From positions 1-62,968 of the forward strand of contig JAFRYG010000047.1 of NCBI GenBank assembly GCA_017441205.1: a stretch of DNA of 62,968 bases, in the 5' to 3' direction. This document shows, piece by piece, positions 27,829 to 38,155 of this stretch (position 1 is its first letter; each line of letters starts with the position of its first letter). The translations under genes and the position numbers were made by a program. The notes beneath the pieces are model-generated. The model had not been told where the DNA came from. It worked only from the letters and a program-made list of their open reading frames with translations, and searched no databases. This DNA comes from Pseudomonadota bacterium (GTDB lineage Bacteria > Myxococcota_A > Bradymonadia > UBA4248).

Positions 27829-30126
27829 TCATTCCTTACTTTTTGCCCCTTTATGAATAATGACAGAGCGAGTTCGAACGCCGATTTCATCACCCGAAGA
27901 TGACTCCATGGAACGGACGGATTGCGAAAGCAAAGCTGTATCATCCATGCTGATGGTATCGTCTTCATTGCCGCCCTTTGGTGCCGTACTGGCAAATCCT
28001 TCAATGCTGCACAGTTCATCGAGCGTAATGCGAGCTGCCGGTTTCATTTTTTTGACGATCGAATCAGACTCATCCTTAATGGTCTGATTGATCTCGGATA
28101 TTGATGTTATGGATGGCGCATCAACCTTGGTTTTGGACGAAGCATCTTCATCAACTGCCATGTTCTGAGAGGAAGAGGCCCTGTTTACGGCTATGTTCTG
28201 TGAGGAAGAGGCCCTGTTTACGGCTATGTTCTGTGAGGAAGAGGCCTTATTTACAGCTATGTTCTGTGAGGAAGAGACCTTATTTACAGCTATGTTCTGA
28301 GAGGAAGAGACCCTGTTTACGGCTATGTTCTGAGAGGAAGAGACCTTATTTGCGGCTATGTTCTGTGAGGAAGAGGCTTTTATAGGCTGAACGATCGAAG
28401 GTGTTTTGGAACCGGAAGGCGTTTTGGAACCGGCCGGAGGATCGGACTTCGGAGCCTTACTCTCTGTGCTGTCCTGAACTTTGGGCTGATTATCCGAAGA
28501 CGGTGCAGGCACCGGAGCCATTTTCCGCGCAACGGGAGCCATGGGCTGAGTTTCGGAATTGCCGATATTGGCTCCTTTTGGCACGGCATTCGGCAAGGCA
28601 GCCAATGTTTCCGAAACCATGCCGCCGCCGGCAACGGCTGCCGCCGGAACTGCGCCGCCGGCAATGGCTGCCGCCGGAACCAGGGAATTCCGTGGTGCTT
28701 TGGCATGTTCGATAATAAAATTCAATGTCGTCTGAATGATCGATGCCACGGGAACCGCAAGGACCAGGCCGAGAATACCTGCAGCCATCTGACCGGCCAG
28801 TAATGCAAATATAATGATAACGGGGTGAAGGTTAGATGATGATCCCACGATCTTCGGGGTGAATATATTGGTATCCAAAAGATGGACGATGATGATGACG
28901 AGAAGAACGCAGCCTGCCATGGGAACACCCTTGACGAGGCCGAGCAGAACCGCGGGAATTGAACTGATGATCGTACCAAAAATGGGGACGATGCTGAGCA
29001 CACCGGCGATAATTCCGAGCAGCAATGCATAATCTATCTGCAGAAAAGCCAGTCCCAGACCGGTCAGCGTACCGTTGATACAGCATATAATGAGCTGACC
29101 GCGTACAACCCCCGAAAGGCCCCGGCCCAGTCGCTGCTTGTATTCCTCAAACAATTTGGTTTGCCTGTCGCTCGATTCAAAGAGCTTGTGGACTGCCCTC
29201 ATCAGACGCGGCGAATCGATGGAGATGAATGCAGCAAGCATGAAAACCAGAATGAACTGGATAAACGCATTGATGACAAACTCAATGACATTCTGCAAAA
29301 ATGACAGGGCACTGCCGGCATATTGCGTACTCGATTCGACGAACTCAATCGCGGATTTCTTGAGTTCACGCTCCAGATTGAAGGCATTCTCGGCAGTACC
29401 AGCCTTATCTTCAGTCTTGGGCTTGAGAATATAGGAACCATTCTGCCCCGATTCGAGGACGATGGCCTGATTCGCGCGTACTTCGAATTCACCTTTGGAA
29501 TTCTGCCGAAGGGTAAACAATATCGAAGCCCCATCATCCCTGTTATCCGCTTTGTCATGTTTATGACGCGCATTCGGTATATCCGGACGTTCCCCGGCAA
29601 CGAGCAGCGGCTTTTCTCCGCTCGTATCTACACTGGGTGGCGTGAGCTCATCAATATCAGCACTCGCGCGTTCAAACGACTCACTGATCTTTTCCCGGGC
29701 TTCCTCAACGGATTGTGCAACGTCCTTTGAATCCTTCCTGGAAAGCTTAAAGAGCATTTCATCCACAGACTGACTGATCCGGGGAATCTCATCACTTCTG
29801 ACTCTTTCCAGGAACTGGGGCAATTGCTCCGTTGCACGCGAGATTTCAGACGTCAGCGCGGGAATAAAGAGAAAACCAAAACCGGTCACCGATACGAGGA
29901 AAATTATATACGCACAGATCACTGCCACACCGCGCGGCAAATGGAACTTGCCAATGTGAATCTTATTCATCCGCGCAACCATCGGTTCGATCAGATACAC
30001 GACGATGAGCGCAATGATAAACGGAGTCATGATTTCGTGAAACAGAACGATCAGGATAAGCAGAATGATCGTCACCGTAATCAGAACGATATGCTCCCGA
30101 ATAAACCCAAACACATTGTGACTCAT
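27829..30126 (-). CDS. AI-2E/PerM-family permease with insertion and repeat tail
   Basis: This is a PF01594 (PerM/YdiK/TqsA type) membrane protein with paired hydrophobic segments at the N-terminus (IVLITVTIILLILIVLF, FIIALIVVYLIEPM) and a C-terminal transmembrane bundle (about 270-490, including PIFGTIISSIPAVLLGLV). Members are usually about 350 residues; this one is 765. A soluble insert of about 150 residues (about 105-265) contains a small beta-rich segment (ILFTLRQNSKGEFEVRANQAIVLESG), and the last ~260 residues are a Pro/Ser-rich cytoplasmic tail with seven 11-residue repeats. Substrate is unknown; the family includes peptide, Na/H and putative AI-2 exporters. It starts nine bases after tamB and is co-transcribed with it. 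Confidence 0.88.
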   Translation of the reverse strand: MSHNVFGFIREHIVLITVTIILLILIVLFHEIMTPFIIALIVVYLIEPMVARMNKIHIGKFHLPRGVAVICAYIIFLVSVTGFGFLFIPALTSEISRATEQLPQFLERVRSDEIPRISQSVDEMLFKLSRKDSKDVAQSVEEAREKISESFERASADIDELTPPSVDTSGEKPLLVAGERPDIPNARHKHDKADNRDDGASILFTLRQNSKGEFEVRANQAIVLESGQNGSYILKPKTEDKAGTAENAFNLERELKKSAIEFVESSTQYAGSALSFLQNVIEFVINAFIQFILVFMLAAFISIDSPRLMRAVHKLFESSDRQTKLFEEYKQRLGRGLSGVVRGQLIICCINGTLTGLGLAFLQIDYALLLGIIAGVLSIVPIFGTIISSIPAVLLGLVKGVPMAGCVLLVIIIVHLLDTNIFTPKIVGSSSNLHPVIIIFALLAGQMAAGILGLVLAVPVASIIQTTLNFIIEHAKAPRNSLVPAAAIAGGAVPAAAVAGGGMVSETLAALPNAVPKGANIGNSETQPMAPVARKMAPVPAPSSDNQPKVQDSTESKAPKSDPPAGSKTPSGSKTPSIVQPIKASSSQNIAANKVSSSQNIAVNRVSSSQNIAVNKVSSSQNIAVNKASSSQNIAVNRASSSQNIAVNRASSSQNMAVDEDASSKTKVDAPSITSISEINQTIKDESDSIVKKMKPAARITLDELCSIEGFASTAPKGGNEDDTISMDDTALLSQSVRSMESSSGDEIGVRTRSVIIHKGAKSKE
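28157..28387 (-). repeat. 33-base in-frame tandem repeat, seven units
   Basis: Seven 33-base units encode [KR][AV]SSSQNIAVN in the cytoplasmic tail of the permease. Units differ by one to three bases, with a Lys/Arg and an Ala/Val alternation. Confidence 0.93.
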
Positions 30127-30135
30127 AATACGCCC

Positions 30136-33100
30136 CTATTCGATGGGCAGATGCCAGTGAAGCCGTCCACCAAGCTTGAGTGTCGGTGCACGCCCCTTCT
30201 CATCTGATGTGTTTTGACCTGTTAAATCGACAAACCAGTTATCATTGAAGTAATATTCTGCCGAAAGCGCCTGTTCATTCCCCTCAGCGCCCCGAATGGA
30301 AACTGCCGCAGCAACACGAAGTCCCTTGTTGATTTGCTTCACGTAAGCAAACTGCGCTGCCCCTTCACTCAGAACAAATTTGAACTGATCCGCATTGATA
30401 AACGTATCCAGCTGGGATGTGAAAAGTGGTGAAAGCAGGGATTCCATCGCCACATCGTTCCCTGAAAAATCTTCGATCGTGCGCCCGGTCAGAATTAATG
30501 CATATACGTTGGTATCTGTCAAATACGGACTGGATTCAAAACTCCATACCGGCTTGAATACGGTTCCGCCGACCGTAAGTGTTATCGCATAAAGATCACT
30601 GGAGTTCGCATTGCTCGTCGATATTCTCTTTCGGCGATCGAGATCCGTGTTGCCGGTCACCGAACTGAATGCACTCGAATCCGTGCTGATTTCCGTCGTA
30701 GCCGTGACATCGATCTTGCCATCCAATGACCCATTGAATGCCACCTGAGCTCCGCTCTGGAATTCAAAATCATTGTCTCGCAGCGTAAACACGCCCTGAT
30801 TGATCGAAATGATCCCCGTAGGGGCAAATTCCTTCACCGTTCCGCCGATGCGAAGCTGTGTCCCGAGCTCCAGTTCCACGACAGCTGTCGCAATCTTGAC
30901 ATCGACACCAATGGAGTTCTCCGCCGAAACACCAATATCAAGATTGATCTTGCCCAACTGAGGCATTCTTCTCAAAAACGAAGGTGAATAAGCCTCGACT
31001 CGCTTTTTGGAATCGATGAACATCGAAAGGATCTGCTCCTTGATGAAATTCGATGAACCATCGTCGAAGTCTTTCTTGTATTTGGCTTCGGCAATATCGA
31101 TATCACCAGCCACCTTAACCGTTTCGAAATCCGAAAAATCCTTCGCCGTTATCTGAATATCCGGAGAAACCGTAAGGAATAGTTCATCCTTCATACGGAA
31201 ACTGACATTGTTCGCCGTAATGGAAAGATTGCCTCCCTTCGGCGTAATGGCTTCACGACCGACCTCGCCAAAGATGAGATACGATCCACCCATCAGATTT
31301 CCCTTAAATCCCTGCGTTTTGGGAATCACGACACACTGGCCGTTGTTGCTGCACTCGCTGCCTTCAGTAATCAACAGCGCCCCCTGATCGAGGGTAATCG
31401 GATCATTGAATGATCTCAGAGAGATCGAAACAGGTTCATTGACCAGAATGTGCCCACCGAATTTAATCTTGTCCGGATCAAAAACGATATTCCTGGATTT
31501 ATCGACAATGCTGCCCGAAAGACTTGCCAGGATATCGATCGATCCTCTGGTTTCGTAGGCATCTTTCATAAACATCTGAACGATCGACGCATTGATCATG
31601 CCGCCAACGCTCAGATCCACCATACCATCCGACGATGCAAACATATTCAGGGCTATCGTTTGATCATTGAGCGAAACCGTAAATCCCTGATCTTCTGGCG
31701 TATACACGCAGGTCTTTGACTTACAGCGAGGATCATCCCGACCGATAATGAAAAATCCCTTGCTGAGCGTAACCGGGGATGACGTCATCGAAGTCTTGAC
31801 TTCAATGGGATCCCTGACTCCCAGATAACCGCTGAGTTCAAGATTATGAAAACTCAATTTGTCCTTGTAAAACATGTTGCCGCGCGCAGACAGGCTGATG
31901 CCCAAAAGGCCCGATGACCTCTCCACGGTATCCAGCACAGATCTCACAATGGCTGCATCCACTTCGCCGTTCAAATCAAAATCGACGTTGCCTTTCATAT
32001 CCGCTTTACCGCTCATCTTAAGCACGGAATCGCGGTATTTCAGTTCCAGCTGACGAAGGTTCGCAGACATATCTGCCAAATCCGCCATGACCAGCGCAGG
32101 CTGCGTCAACGAAAGCATATTCCCCAGAACATCGACCTCAATATCATCCACCAGAAGCGACACTTTCATGTCATCCAGGCTCTTCATACAGAAACCGACC
32201 GACCCCGAAACCATCGCATCGTGAACGGCAAACTGCGTAACGATATTACTCATATCAATGCCAAGATTCGAAAGGGTCTTCAATACATCGAGCTCTGGGA
32301 AATTGAGCGAAAGTGACGCTGAAAAATGCGGAGCTGTTCGAACGAATCCAGACAATTCAAACGTGTCGATGATATTGCCTTTGATCAGGGCATACTGCGC
32401 AGAACGCGACATCTGTATCTGAGTATTGCCCAGATACATATCCCCGTACGTCACATTATTCAGATTCAGTTCCCCCTCTACCCATGTCGATTCCATCTCT
32501 TTGGACTGACTGATATCCCGATTGCCGGAAGTCAGCATATCCAGATCGATGTTCGCAGAAATATCGAACGAAACCTGGCCTTCGACCGGTAGTTCAAGAG
32601 CCCGGAATGGTTCAAAATCATTCGGCGAAACGGGCTGAAGTGCCACATTGAATATGACTGTATTCTTCTCGAGATCATACGTCAGAGCGCCCAGCGAAAA
32701 ATCGGGCGTCCTTCGGCGAACTCTCGGACGGTTTCCATCACCGCGTCCCCGATCGGGTGGTCTGGGACCAGCCTGAAGCACCATTTCTTCAGCCTTGCCG
32801 GTGCCCAGTTTTTGCAGATTTCCGGCAACCACCTGAGTTTCCTGTTCCTGCTTCGCGCGCTGTTCTGCTTCCTCCTGTTCCTGTTTTGCAGCTTCCTCGG
32901 GCGAGAGTTCTGAAGGTCCAAACCACAGATTCAATGCGGGAACATATACTTTCTTGTCCTCATATCGAGCGAGCAGAAGCAGGCGCGAAGCAGGCACCTC
33001 CATCGCTTCCAGATCGGTCATCGTATAAAGCAGCCGCGCCTTGAGTTTTTTATATGGTCCGTCGATCGTCAGCGTCCCCTCGCCCTTGCCATGCAGATCG

Positions 33101-35316
33101 AGCTCTTCCAGTGCTGCAAACTGCATATTCTCAAGATCGACATCCGTCACGCGCAGTACCACATGAAACGGTATATTCTCGTAGTCCGACAACGTATTCA
33201 GACTCAGCTCGCTCGATATTTCTGCATTGATGTGGCCAAAAGGCGTTTCAATTTTGAATACCGGAGACGACAGTTTCGAGTCTTTCAGTGCCAGATCAAT
33301 ATCGACGACGGGAACATCTATCCCCATATACGACAGTTTCGACGCCTTCAGTTTTACACCGCCGCAGGATTTCCCGTTGCAATCAAAGTATTTGAGCGAA
33401 AAATCGACAGGCCCCGACTGAAAATCCATGATCCCCAGATGTTCTGCATAATGCGCCGGCGACTCAATATGCCCAGAAACATCTGCCGTAAAATTGGTCA
33501 GATTGTTCGTATCCAGACGAAGTCCGGGTGCAACGTGTATCGTATCCTTCCCGAGAGAAGCATTTAAACCGCCCGGTGAAGACACGATCCCGTTCTGGTA
33601 CGTCAGAATGCGCTGATCCTCTGCGCTGCCGGCAGCCACGACGATTTCCTTCACCCCCGCAAGCGGCTGATCGAGGCGATACTGCATGGGTTCGGGCAGC
33701 GACAGCGATATCTCCCCATCCTGCGACTGAGCTTTTAAATGACTCGAAAACAGACCGCTGAAATGCTGCAGATTCCCATCGGGCAAAAAGTCCAGCGGCG
33801 TCATTCCCTCTTTCAGACGATCGCCAAAACTCGCATCAATATAGGGAAAATCCGGATCCTCCGGTGCCATCCCGGCCCATATATCGAAATCAAAATTGCC
33901 GTCCATGATTTCGTAATAACCGCCGAGCAATACGCCGCCATACGCCGTATCTGCCTCAAATGCAGATATTCCCAAATGCTGGCCATCCATGTGCGCACGA
34001 AGTGACGCCCTCGACAAATCGACATTGAACGTCTCGAATTCCGGCATGTCGAGTGCAATATCCCCCGAAACGCGCGCCAAATCACCCGCCATCGCAGCAT
34101 TGAGCTGCAGCATCCCGTCGCCATGGAGAATCGGACCGAAGAAATACGTCAGAATCGGATCCGAAACCTTCAGATTCAAATCGAGTTTGGCCGCCCACAA
34201 AACGCTCTCTTCGGGCAGCAATCCAGACGGTTTATGATGGTATTCCTGCGCAGCTTCATCGATTTCCTGCTGTGTCGGCCCCACGTTCATCATCGCATGC
34301 GTCATGTGCATCGAACCGCCGTCCCCGATGCCGGATGACATCTTGGGAATCGTGAACGTATTGCCCTGCCAGTGAAATCCATCCACCTCGGTATTCGTCA
34401 GCGGAACGATAAAATTCCCGCGCATATCCCGCGCAAGACCGAGCTTCTCCAAAAATGCAGGATCCTCCCGAAGAATCCCCTCAATATGCCGCGCCATCTG
34501 GTTATAGGCATAACCCACTTTCCCGGAACTCCCAGGCCCGCCGCTCATCACCAGGCCTTCATCGGCATCCCCAACACTCGCCAATGAAAACGAAAATAGC
34601 GCCGGATTGAACGTCAGCACGCCTTCGCCCACGCGAATCGCACTCTGACCTCCGTTATTCTCCGATCTCGGTGACGTCATCTCAAGAACGGAACCCGCAC
34701 GAATCGCATAATGATCAACCTCGGTCTTGTACAGATCGATGCGAAAACCATCAAACACCAAATGAACCGCAGTATTCGTGGCATTCAAATCCGCAAGATT
34801 CGTCACAAAATTTCCCGGAACGGGATCGGGCGGTTCCGGCATGCTCGCATACGGAAGCACGACCTTCAGAATGTTGAGTTCACCATGCGTAAAATCCAGA
34901 TAGACATCCGCATCGTACGCCTTGATGCGCCCCACCGTCAGCGTCGTCGACGTAATCAGATCCACCAGCTCGACGATCGGAATCTTGGCCTCGACGTAAG
35001 GCACCCAGATGACGGCTTCCTCTTTGCCCGCCTCCGAAAGGCGGACATTCGTCATCTTGAGCGTCTGCAAAAACGCATCCGTCTTCATCGTCTCGGCAAA
35101 ATAATCTCCCCGCAGAAAACCGCTCAGCTGCGAATGAAGAATCTTCGGACCGTAGGAACTGTTCAGAATAAAAAACGCCGCAAGATAGATAAACCCCAGG
35201 AAGACACACGGCCACATCAGCGTGATGATGATGGTATTCGTGTACCTGGACACCCACGCCGGAATCTTCGATTCCGCCGCAAGTATCATCATGGTTTTAT
35301 CCCGTCTTCGCGCCAT
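30136..35316 (-). CDS. tamB: TamB-family translocation and assembly protein
   Basis: The 1726-residue protein has one N-terminal membrane span (about 28-50, TIIITLMWPCVFLGFIYLAAFF), an immense beta-rich repeat region and a C-terminal TamB/DUF490 domain (about 1400-1726, with FEFQSGAQVAFNGSLDGKIDVTA and ending in LKLGGRLHWHLPIE). Proteins of this AsmA/TamB group bridge inner and outer membranes as hydrophobic-groove tubes for phospholipid transport or barrel assembly. A Pro/Arg/Glu-rich patch (about 790-850) interrupts the beta region. A few cysteine pairs (CNGKSCGG, CKSKTC, CSNNGQC) could form disulfides. The SD is weak. It starts 11 bases after the SUMF1-like gene and ends nine bases before the permease; no tamA/bamA lies here. 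Confidence 0.93.
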   Translation of the reverse strand: MARRRDKTMMILAAESKIPAWVSRYTNTIIITLMWPCVFLGFIYLAAFFILNSSYGPKILHSQLSGFLRGDYFAETMKTDAFLQTLKMTNVRLSEAGKEEAVIWVPYVEAKIPIVELVDLITSTTLTVGRIKAYDADVYLDFTHGELNILKVVLPYASMPEPPDPVPGNFVTNLADLNATNTAVHLVFDGFRIDLYKTEVDHYAIRAGSVLEMTSPRSENNGGQSAIRVGEGVLTFNPALFSFSLASVGDADEGLVMSGGPGSSGKVGYAYNQMARHIEGILREDPAFLEKLGLARDMRGNFIVPLTNTEVDGFHWQGNTFTIPKMSSGIGDGGSMHMTHAMMNVGPTQQEIDEAAQEYHHKPSGLLPEESVLWAAKLDLNLKVSDPILTYFFGPILHGDGMLQLNAAMAGDLARVSGDIALDMPEFETFNVDLSRASLRAHMDGQHLGISAFEADTAYGGVLLGGYYEIMDGNFDFDIWAGMAPEDPDFPYIDASFGDRLKEGMTPLDFLPDGNLQHFSGLFSSHLKAQSQDGEISLSLPEPMQYRLDQPLAGVKEIVVAAGSAEDQRILTYQNGIVSSPGGLNASLGKDTIHVAPGLRLDTNNLTNFTADVSGHIESPAHYAEHLGIMDFQSGPVDFSLKYFDCNGKSCGGVKLKASKLSYMGIDVPVVDIDLALKDSKLSSPVFKIETPFGHINAEISSELSLNTLSDYENIPFHVVLRVTDVDLENMQFAALEELDLHGKGEGTLTIDGPYKKLKARLLYTMTDLEAMEVPASRLLLLARYEDKKVYVPALNLWFGPSELSPEEAAKQEQEEAEQRAKQEQETQVVAGNLQKLGTGKAEEMVLQAGPRPPDRGRGDGNRPRVRRRTPDFSLGALTYDLEKNTVIFNVALQPVSPNDFEPFRALELPVEGQVSFDISANIDLDMLTSGNRDISQSKEMESTWVEGELNLNNVTYGDMYLGNTQIQMSRSAQYALIKGNIIDTFELSGFVRTAPHFSASLSLNFPELDVLKTLSNLGIDMSNIVTQFAVHDAMVSGSVGFCMKSLDDMKVSLLVDDIEVDVLGNMLSLTQPALVMADLADMSANLRQLELKYRDSVLKMSGKADMKGNVDFDLNGEVDAAIVRSVLDTVERSSGLLGISLSARGNMFYKDKLSFHNLELSGYLGVRDPIEVKTSMTSSPVTLSKGFFIIGRDDPRCKSKTCVYTPEDQGFTVSLNDQTIALNMFASSDGMVDLSVGGMINASIVQMFMKDAYETRGSIDILASLSGSIVDKSRNIVFDPDKIKFGGHILVNEPVSISLRSFNDPITLDQGALLITEGSECSNNGQCVVIPKTQGFKGNLMGGSYLIFGEVGREAITPKGGNLSITANNVSFRMKDELFLTVSPDIQITAKDFSDFETVKVAGDIDIAEAKYKKDFDDGSSNFIKEQILSMFIDSKKRVEAYSPSFLRRMPQLGKINLDIGVSAENSIGVDVKIATAVVELELGTQLRIGGTVKEFAPTGIISINQGVFTLRDNDFEFQSGAQVAFNGSLDGKIDVTATTEISTDSSAFSSVTGNTDLDRRKRISTSNANSSDLYAITLTVGGTVFKPVWSFESSPYLTDTNVYALILTGRTIEDFSGNDVAMESLLSPLFTSQLDTFINADQFKFVLSEGAAQFAYVKQINKGLRVAAAVSIRGAEGNEQALSAEYYFNDNWFVDLTGQNTSDEKGRAPTLKLGGRLHWHLPIE

Positions 35317-35327
35317 ACTCTAGTTCG

Positions 35328-36392
35328 TCACTTTTTACCAACCAGCTTCTGCATTTCTTCCTGTGATGCGGCACAGCGGAATCCAAAATGGTGCGCCGGA
35401 TCGTTGCTCGGAACATGCGAACGGCGATGGATACCCGTGGCATGCTCAGGTTCCCAATACCATGAACCGCCGCGAACCGATTTGTGACGATAGCGACCGC
35501 AGCGGCCATCCTTATCCTCTCCGCCGCCGCAGGGGCCCTTCGGATCGATTCCCTGGCAGTCTGCTCCGCAATCTTCATAACTGCCCGTGTACCAGTCAGC
35601 CACCCATTCCTCGGCATTGCCCATCATGTCGCACAGACCATAGCGAGATGCACCCTTCGAACAAACCTCCAGAACACGGCCCTTTTCGGGATGCGCACCC
35701 TTGCGTTTAATCTCGCCGCACGAACGTCCCTTCGAATCCATGATGACCGCATTCTCGCACGAAGACGGCGCATTTCCCCACGGATAAAGATCGCCGTTCT
35801 CACCGCGCGCAGCCTTTTCCCACTCCGCCTCGGTCGTCAGATGCTTGCCCTGTGCCTCGCAGAATTTCTTCGCATTGTACCAGCTCAGCCCCGTTATCGG
35901 CTGTTTCGGCGCATCGTAATCGACGTACTTCGGACCGTCCTTCTCGCACTTCTTGGCCTTCACACACGCATTGTAGGCCTCGTTCGTCACCTCGGTCTTG
36001 TCGATGTAATACGTCTGCATCCAAATCGTCTGCTGGGGATAATTGTTGCGATAATCCTTCTCGGCCTTGTGTTCCTTGCTCACATATGCCTTGTTGTAGC
36101 TCGACTGATTGCAGTGCTTGTGCGGATCATTGTCGGCACCGCGAATGAACGAACCGCCGGGAATGCACGACATCCCTTCGATCGGCGTCAGACATTCGGC
36201 AATCGGACGCCCATCAGGCAGCGTTTTGGCCGGCTGAGCCGTCTGAACCGCAGGGGCTGCAGGGGCCGCAGGGGCCGGCTGAGCCGCAGGCGTTGCCGGT
36301 GTCGAAACAGGCTGCTGCGGATTCCCATCCTGAGCCATTGCCGGAACTGACACGAATAACGAACAAACCAATGCTAAATATATGCGTTTCAT
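35328..36392 (-). CDS. Exported SUMF1/FGE-fold protein, probably not a formylglycine enzyme
   Basis: The 354-residue product has a signal peptide (ending AMA before QDGN), a Pro/Ala linker (about 25-60) and a SUMF1 (FGE-sulfatase) domain at about 70-345: IPGGSFIRGAD, DKTEVTNEAYNACV, LSWYNAKKFCEAQGKHL, EAEWEKAARGE, DMMGNAEEWVADW, SVRGGSWYWEP and FGFRCA. In true formylglycine-generating enzymes two copper-binding cysteines lie between GGS and FRCA; here that segment (WYWEPEHATGIHRRSHVPSN) has none, so it is more likely a non-catalytic or differently acting member. About ten other cysteines suggest disulfides. AGGAG lies seven bases before the ATG. It leads an operon with tamB and the permease. 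Confidence 0.9.
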   Translation of the reverse strand: MKRIYLALVCSLFVSVPAMAQDGNPQQPVSTPATPAAQPAPAAPAAPAVQTAQPAKTLPDGRPIAECLTPIEGMSCIPGGSFIRGADNDPHKHCNQSSYNKAYVSKEHKAEKDYRNNYPQQTIWMQTYYIDKTEVTNEAYNACVKAKKCEKDGPKYVDYDAPKQPITGLSWYNAKKFCEAQGKHLTTEAEWEKAARGENGDLYPWGNAPSSCENAVIMDSKGRSCGEIKRKGAHPEKGRVLEVCSKGASRYGLCDMMGNAEEWVADWYTGSYEDCGADCQGIDPKGPCGGGEDKDGRCGRYRHKSVRGGSWYWEPEHATGIHRRSHVPSNDPAHHFGFRCAASQEEMQKLVGKK

Positions 36393-36762
36393 CGAATAAC
36401 TCCTTTTTTACAGGTTTGAACCTTGCAAACCCCTCCATCCTTTTCATACCATAAACCGCCCGCTAAAGGCTATTTATGGATGTCCCCATGCCATTGCATT
36501 TTTTGGGCCTTTTTGGACATGCTATGCCGGACGGCGCACGCGTGCCCCATCCGGCATACGCATGCCCCCGGCGCTATGGCTTTGCCATACGCGCCTTTTG
36601 CTTATTTATTCATCCGCACAGTCGCACGAATCCCCACATCGATCACGCCTGACATGCTCTGCATCATTTACCTTATCAACCCCGCCAGTCAGAGCCGCAA
36701 AATTGGGACACTTTCTGCGTCTCCCAAAGCCCTTGCGTACATGACATATTCCCCGGGTTATC
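36393..36762. other. Intergenic region with bulged palindromes
   Basis: This 370-base gap between two minus-strand genes holds the leader of the SUMF1-like gene, two bulged palindromes at 36519-36599 and otherwise nothing I can identify. Confidence 0.7.
36519..36599. repeat. Two bulged palindromes in tandem
   Basis: The first is ATGC + TATGCCGGA (36523-36531) / TCCGGCATA (36550-36558) + extra C (36559) + GCAT, with a second CACG/CGTG palindrome in its loop. The second is GGCGC + TATGGC TTT GCCATA + extra C (36590) + GCGCC followed by TTTT. The T tail points to the plus strand, where there is no upstream gene to terminate. Confidence 0.88.
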
Positions 36763-37956
36763 TCATTTACCGGCGCGCATAAATATAAATTCCGGCGAAG
36801 GCGCATCCATAACCTGAATTCTCGTCGTAAGCCTGCCATCGCTGTATTCCAGGGGCATAAACATACCGCCCAAAATATCATTTTCATTCGACTGACTGAC
36901 AATATGATATCTTTTTTCTTCTTTATCAGAAAAGCTGTGCGTCACGACATGAAATGTATCCTTTCGGCCATCGTATTCGATTTCATTTCCATGAATGGCA
37001 AGCGTATTGCCGTTCTGATCCTTCCATTCGCCCTCAAGTTCGGGAATGATCTCTTTATCCATGACAAAACGCCCGAAATATTCCGGCTTCCTCAAAATAT
37101 ATTCAAATTTATGATTCATAAAATCGGAATGAATCGAAAGCAGTATGGCCGTATCATCGAGATAATATAATCCAAATATATCATTGGGTATATTGCCGCT
37201 GTCCAGATTATAGCTGTCCAGCTCAATATGAGCCGGATTCTTTGGGGAAAGATGTATCCGGGATGAGAGCACTTCTTCTGCCTGCGAGTGGATTTTAATA
37301 TCTCTGCTGCTGATCATCACTTTATAATTGCAGTTGTCGCGGCCTTCCCATGTTCCCTGAATAGCCTGTAATATCTTATTGGCAGTATTCGGACTGTCTG
37401 TATTGTATATCAGATTGGGTTTGGGTTTGATATCTTCCAGTTCATCGAGCGCTTCCTTGGTCAGGCCGCGGCTCAGGACAAGTTCATCCTCGAGCTCGTG
37501 ATCCCTGTCTTTGGGACGAACATTCAGCGTAATTCTGTCATTGACATAATACATATTCAAAATGACATACATTTCACTGTATCCACGCCCCCTGGCGTAA
37601 TCATATTCACGGTTTTTGGGGATGATCTGAATCGGCATTCCCGCTTTGACTTCGTATTCGATCTGTCCAAGTTCACGATCGCTGTAACCAATCGTCATCT
37701 GACTGCCATCTATTTTTAATGTATAATTGAATCCATTTTCTTTCGAGGACCACTCTCCCTGCAGTGCCTTGACGATATCCGCTTCGGTGGCAGGGATGGT
37801 TTCTGCAAAGTTAAAGTTATCCACGGGTTCTGCCTCCATCACCTGTTGGGGCTGTGGTTCGACGGCACCGTTCACATTGGGTTCCGTCGTTGCCTTTTTG
37901 CAGGAAACACATGTGAATGCACAAAAAACCAGGACGACAGTCATGATGATTCGCAT
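36763..37956 (-). CDS. Lipoprotein, unknown function
   Basis: The 397-residue product has a signal peptide ending CVSC (lipobox, Cys19). After a short linker there appear to be three related beta-rich modules, each opening with a phrase of the type LQGEWSSKENG, IQGTWEGRDNC, LEGEWKDQNG and containing a [DG]-[ST]-x-[MI]-x-[IY] strand: this resembles tandem lipocalin/DUF-type 'GxW' barrels. AGAGGA precedes the ATG. It lies downstream of nothing closely spaced and is separated by 200 bases from the M23 gene. The internal threefold repeat is my reading and not a family assignment. Confidence 0.75.
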   Translation of the reverse strand: MRIIMTVVLVFCAFTCVSCKKATTEPNVNGAVEPQPQQVMEAEPVDNFNFAETIPATEADIVKALQGEWSSKENGFNYTLKIDGSQMTIGYSDRELGQIEYEVKAGMPIQIIPKNREYDYARGRGYSEMYVILNMYYVNDRITLNVRPKDRDHELEDELVLSRGLTKEALDELEDIKPKPNLIYNTDSPNTANKILQAIQGTWEGRDNCNYKVMISSRDIKIHSQAEEVLSSRIHLSPKNPAHIELDSYNLDSGNIPNDIFGLYYLDDTAILLSIHSDFMNHKFEYILRKPEYFGRFVMDKEIIPELEGEWKDQNGNTLAIHGNEIEYDGRKDTFHVVTHSFSDKEEKRYHIVSQSNENDILGGMFMPLEYSDGRLTTRIQVMDAPSPEFIFMRAGK

Positions 37957-38063
37957 AGAATCCTCTTTGATAAAGATGGCGATGATTGTGAATCAAAAAA
38001 TGATAAGGCTCTGTTATATAAATGTGGATATTTTGTTCGCGAATATTTGCAATTCTGAGCCTG

Positions 38064-38084
38064 GAGCTCAAAGCTCAAAGTTCA
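38064..38084. repeat. Heptamer repeat (AAGCTCA), three units
   Basis: GAGCTCA, AAGCTCA and AAGTTCA in tandem, between two minus-strand genes. The same word recurs at 62859-62886 and at the right end of the window. Confidence 0.75.
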
Positions 38085-38155
38085 GAACAATGAAAGACAT
38101 ATTCTTTGGAACATTGCATATCCACAATAGTTAAACATTGCCTGTTATAATAATA

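Noticed and set aside
28157-28387. Regular repeats that might be a CRISPR array
   Set aside because: Units are contiguous with no spacers and lie in frame in the permease gene; no cas genes are present. The same holds for the other tandem repeats.
35328-36392. Annotation as an active formylglycine-generating enzyme
   Set aside because: The two copper-binding cysteines between GGS and FRCA are missing, so only the fold is claimed.
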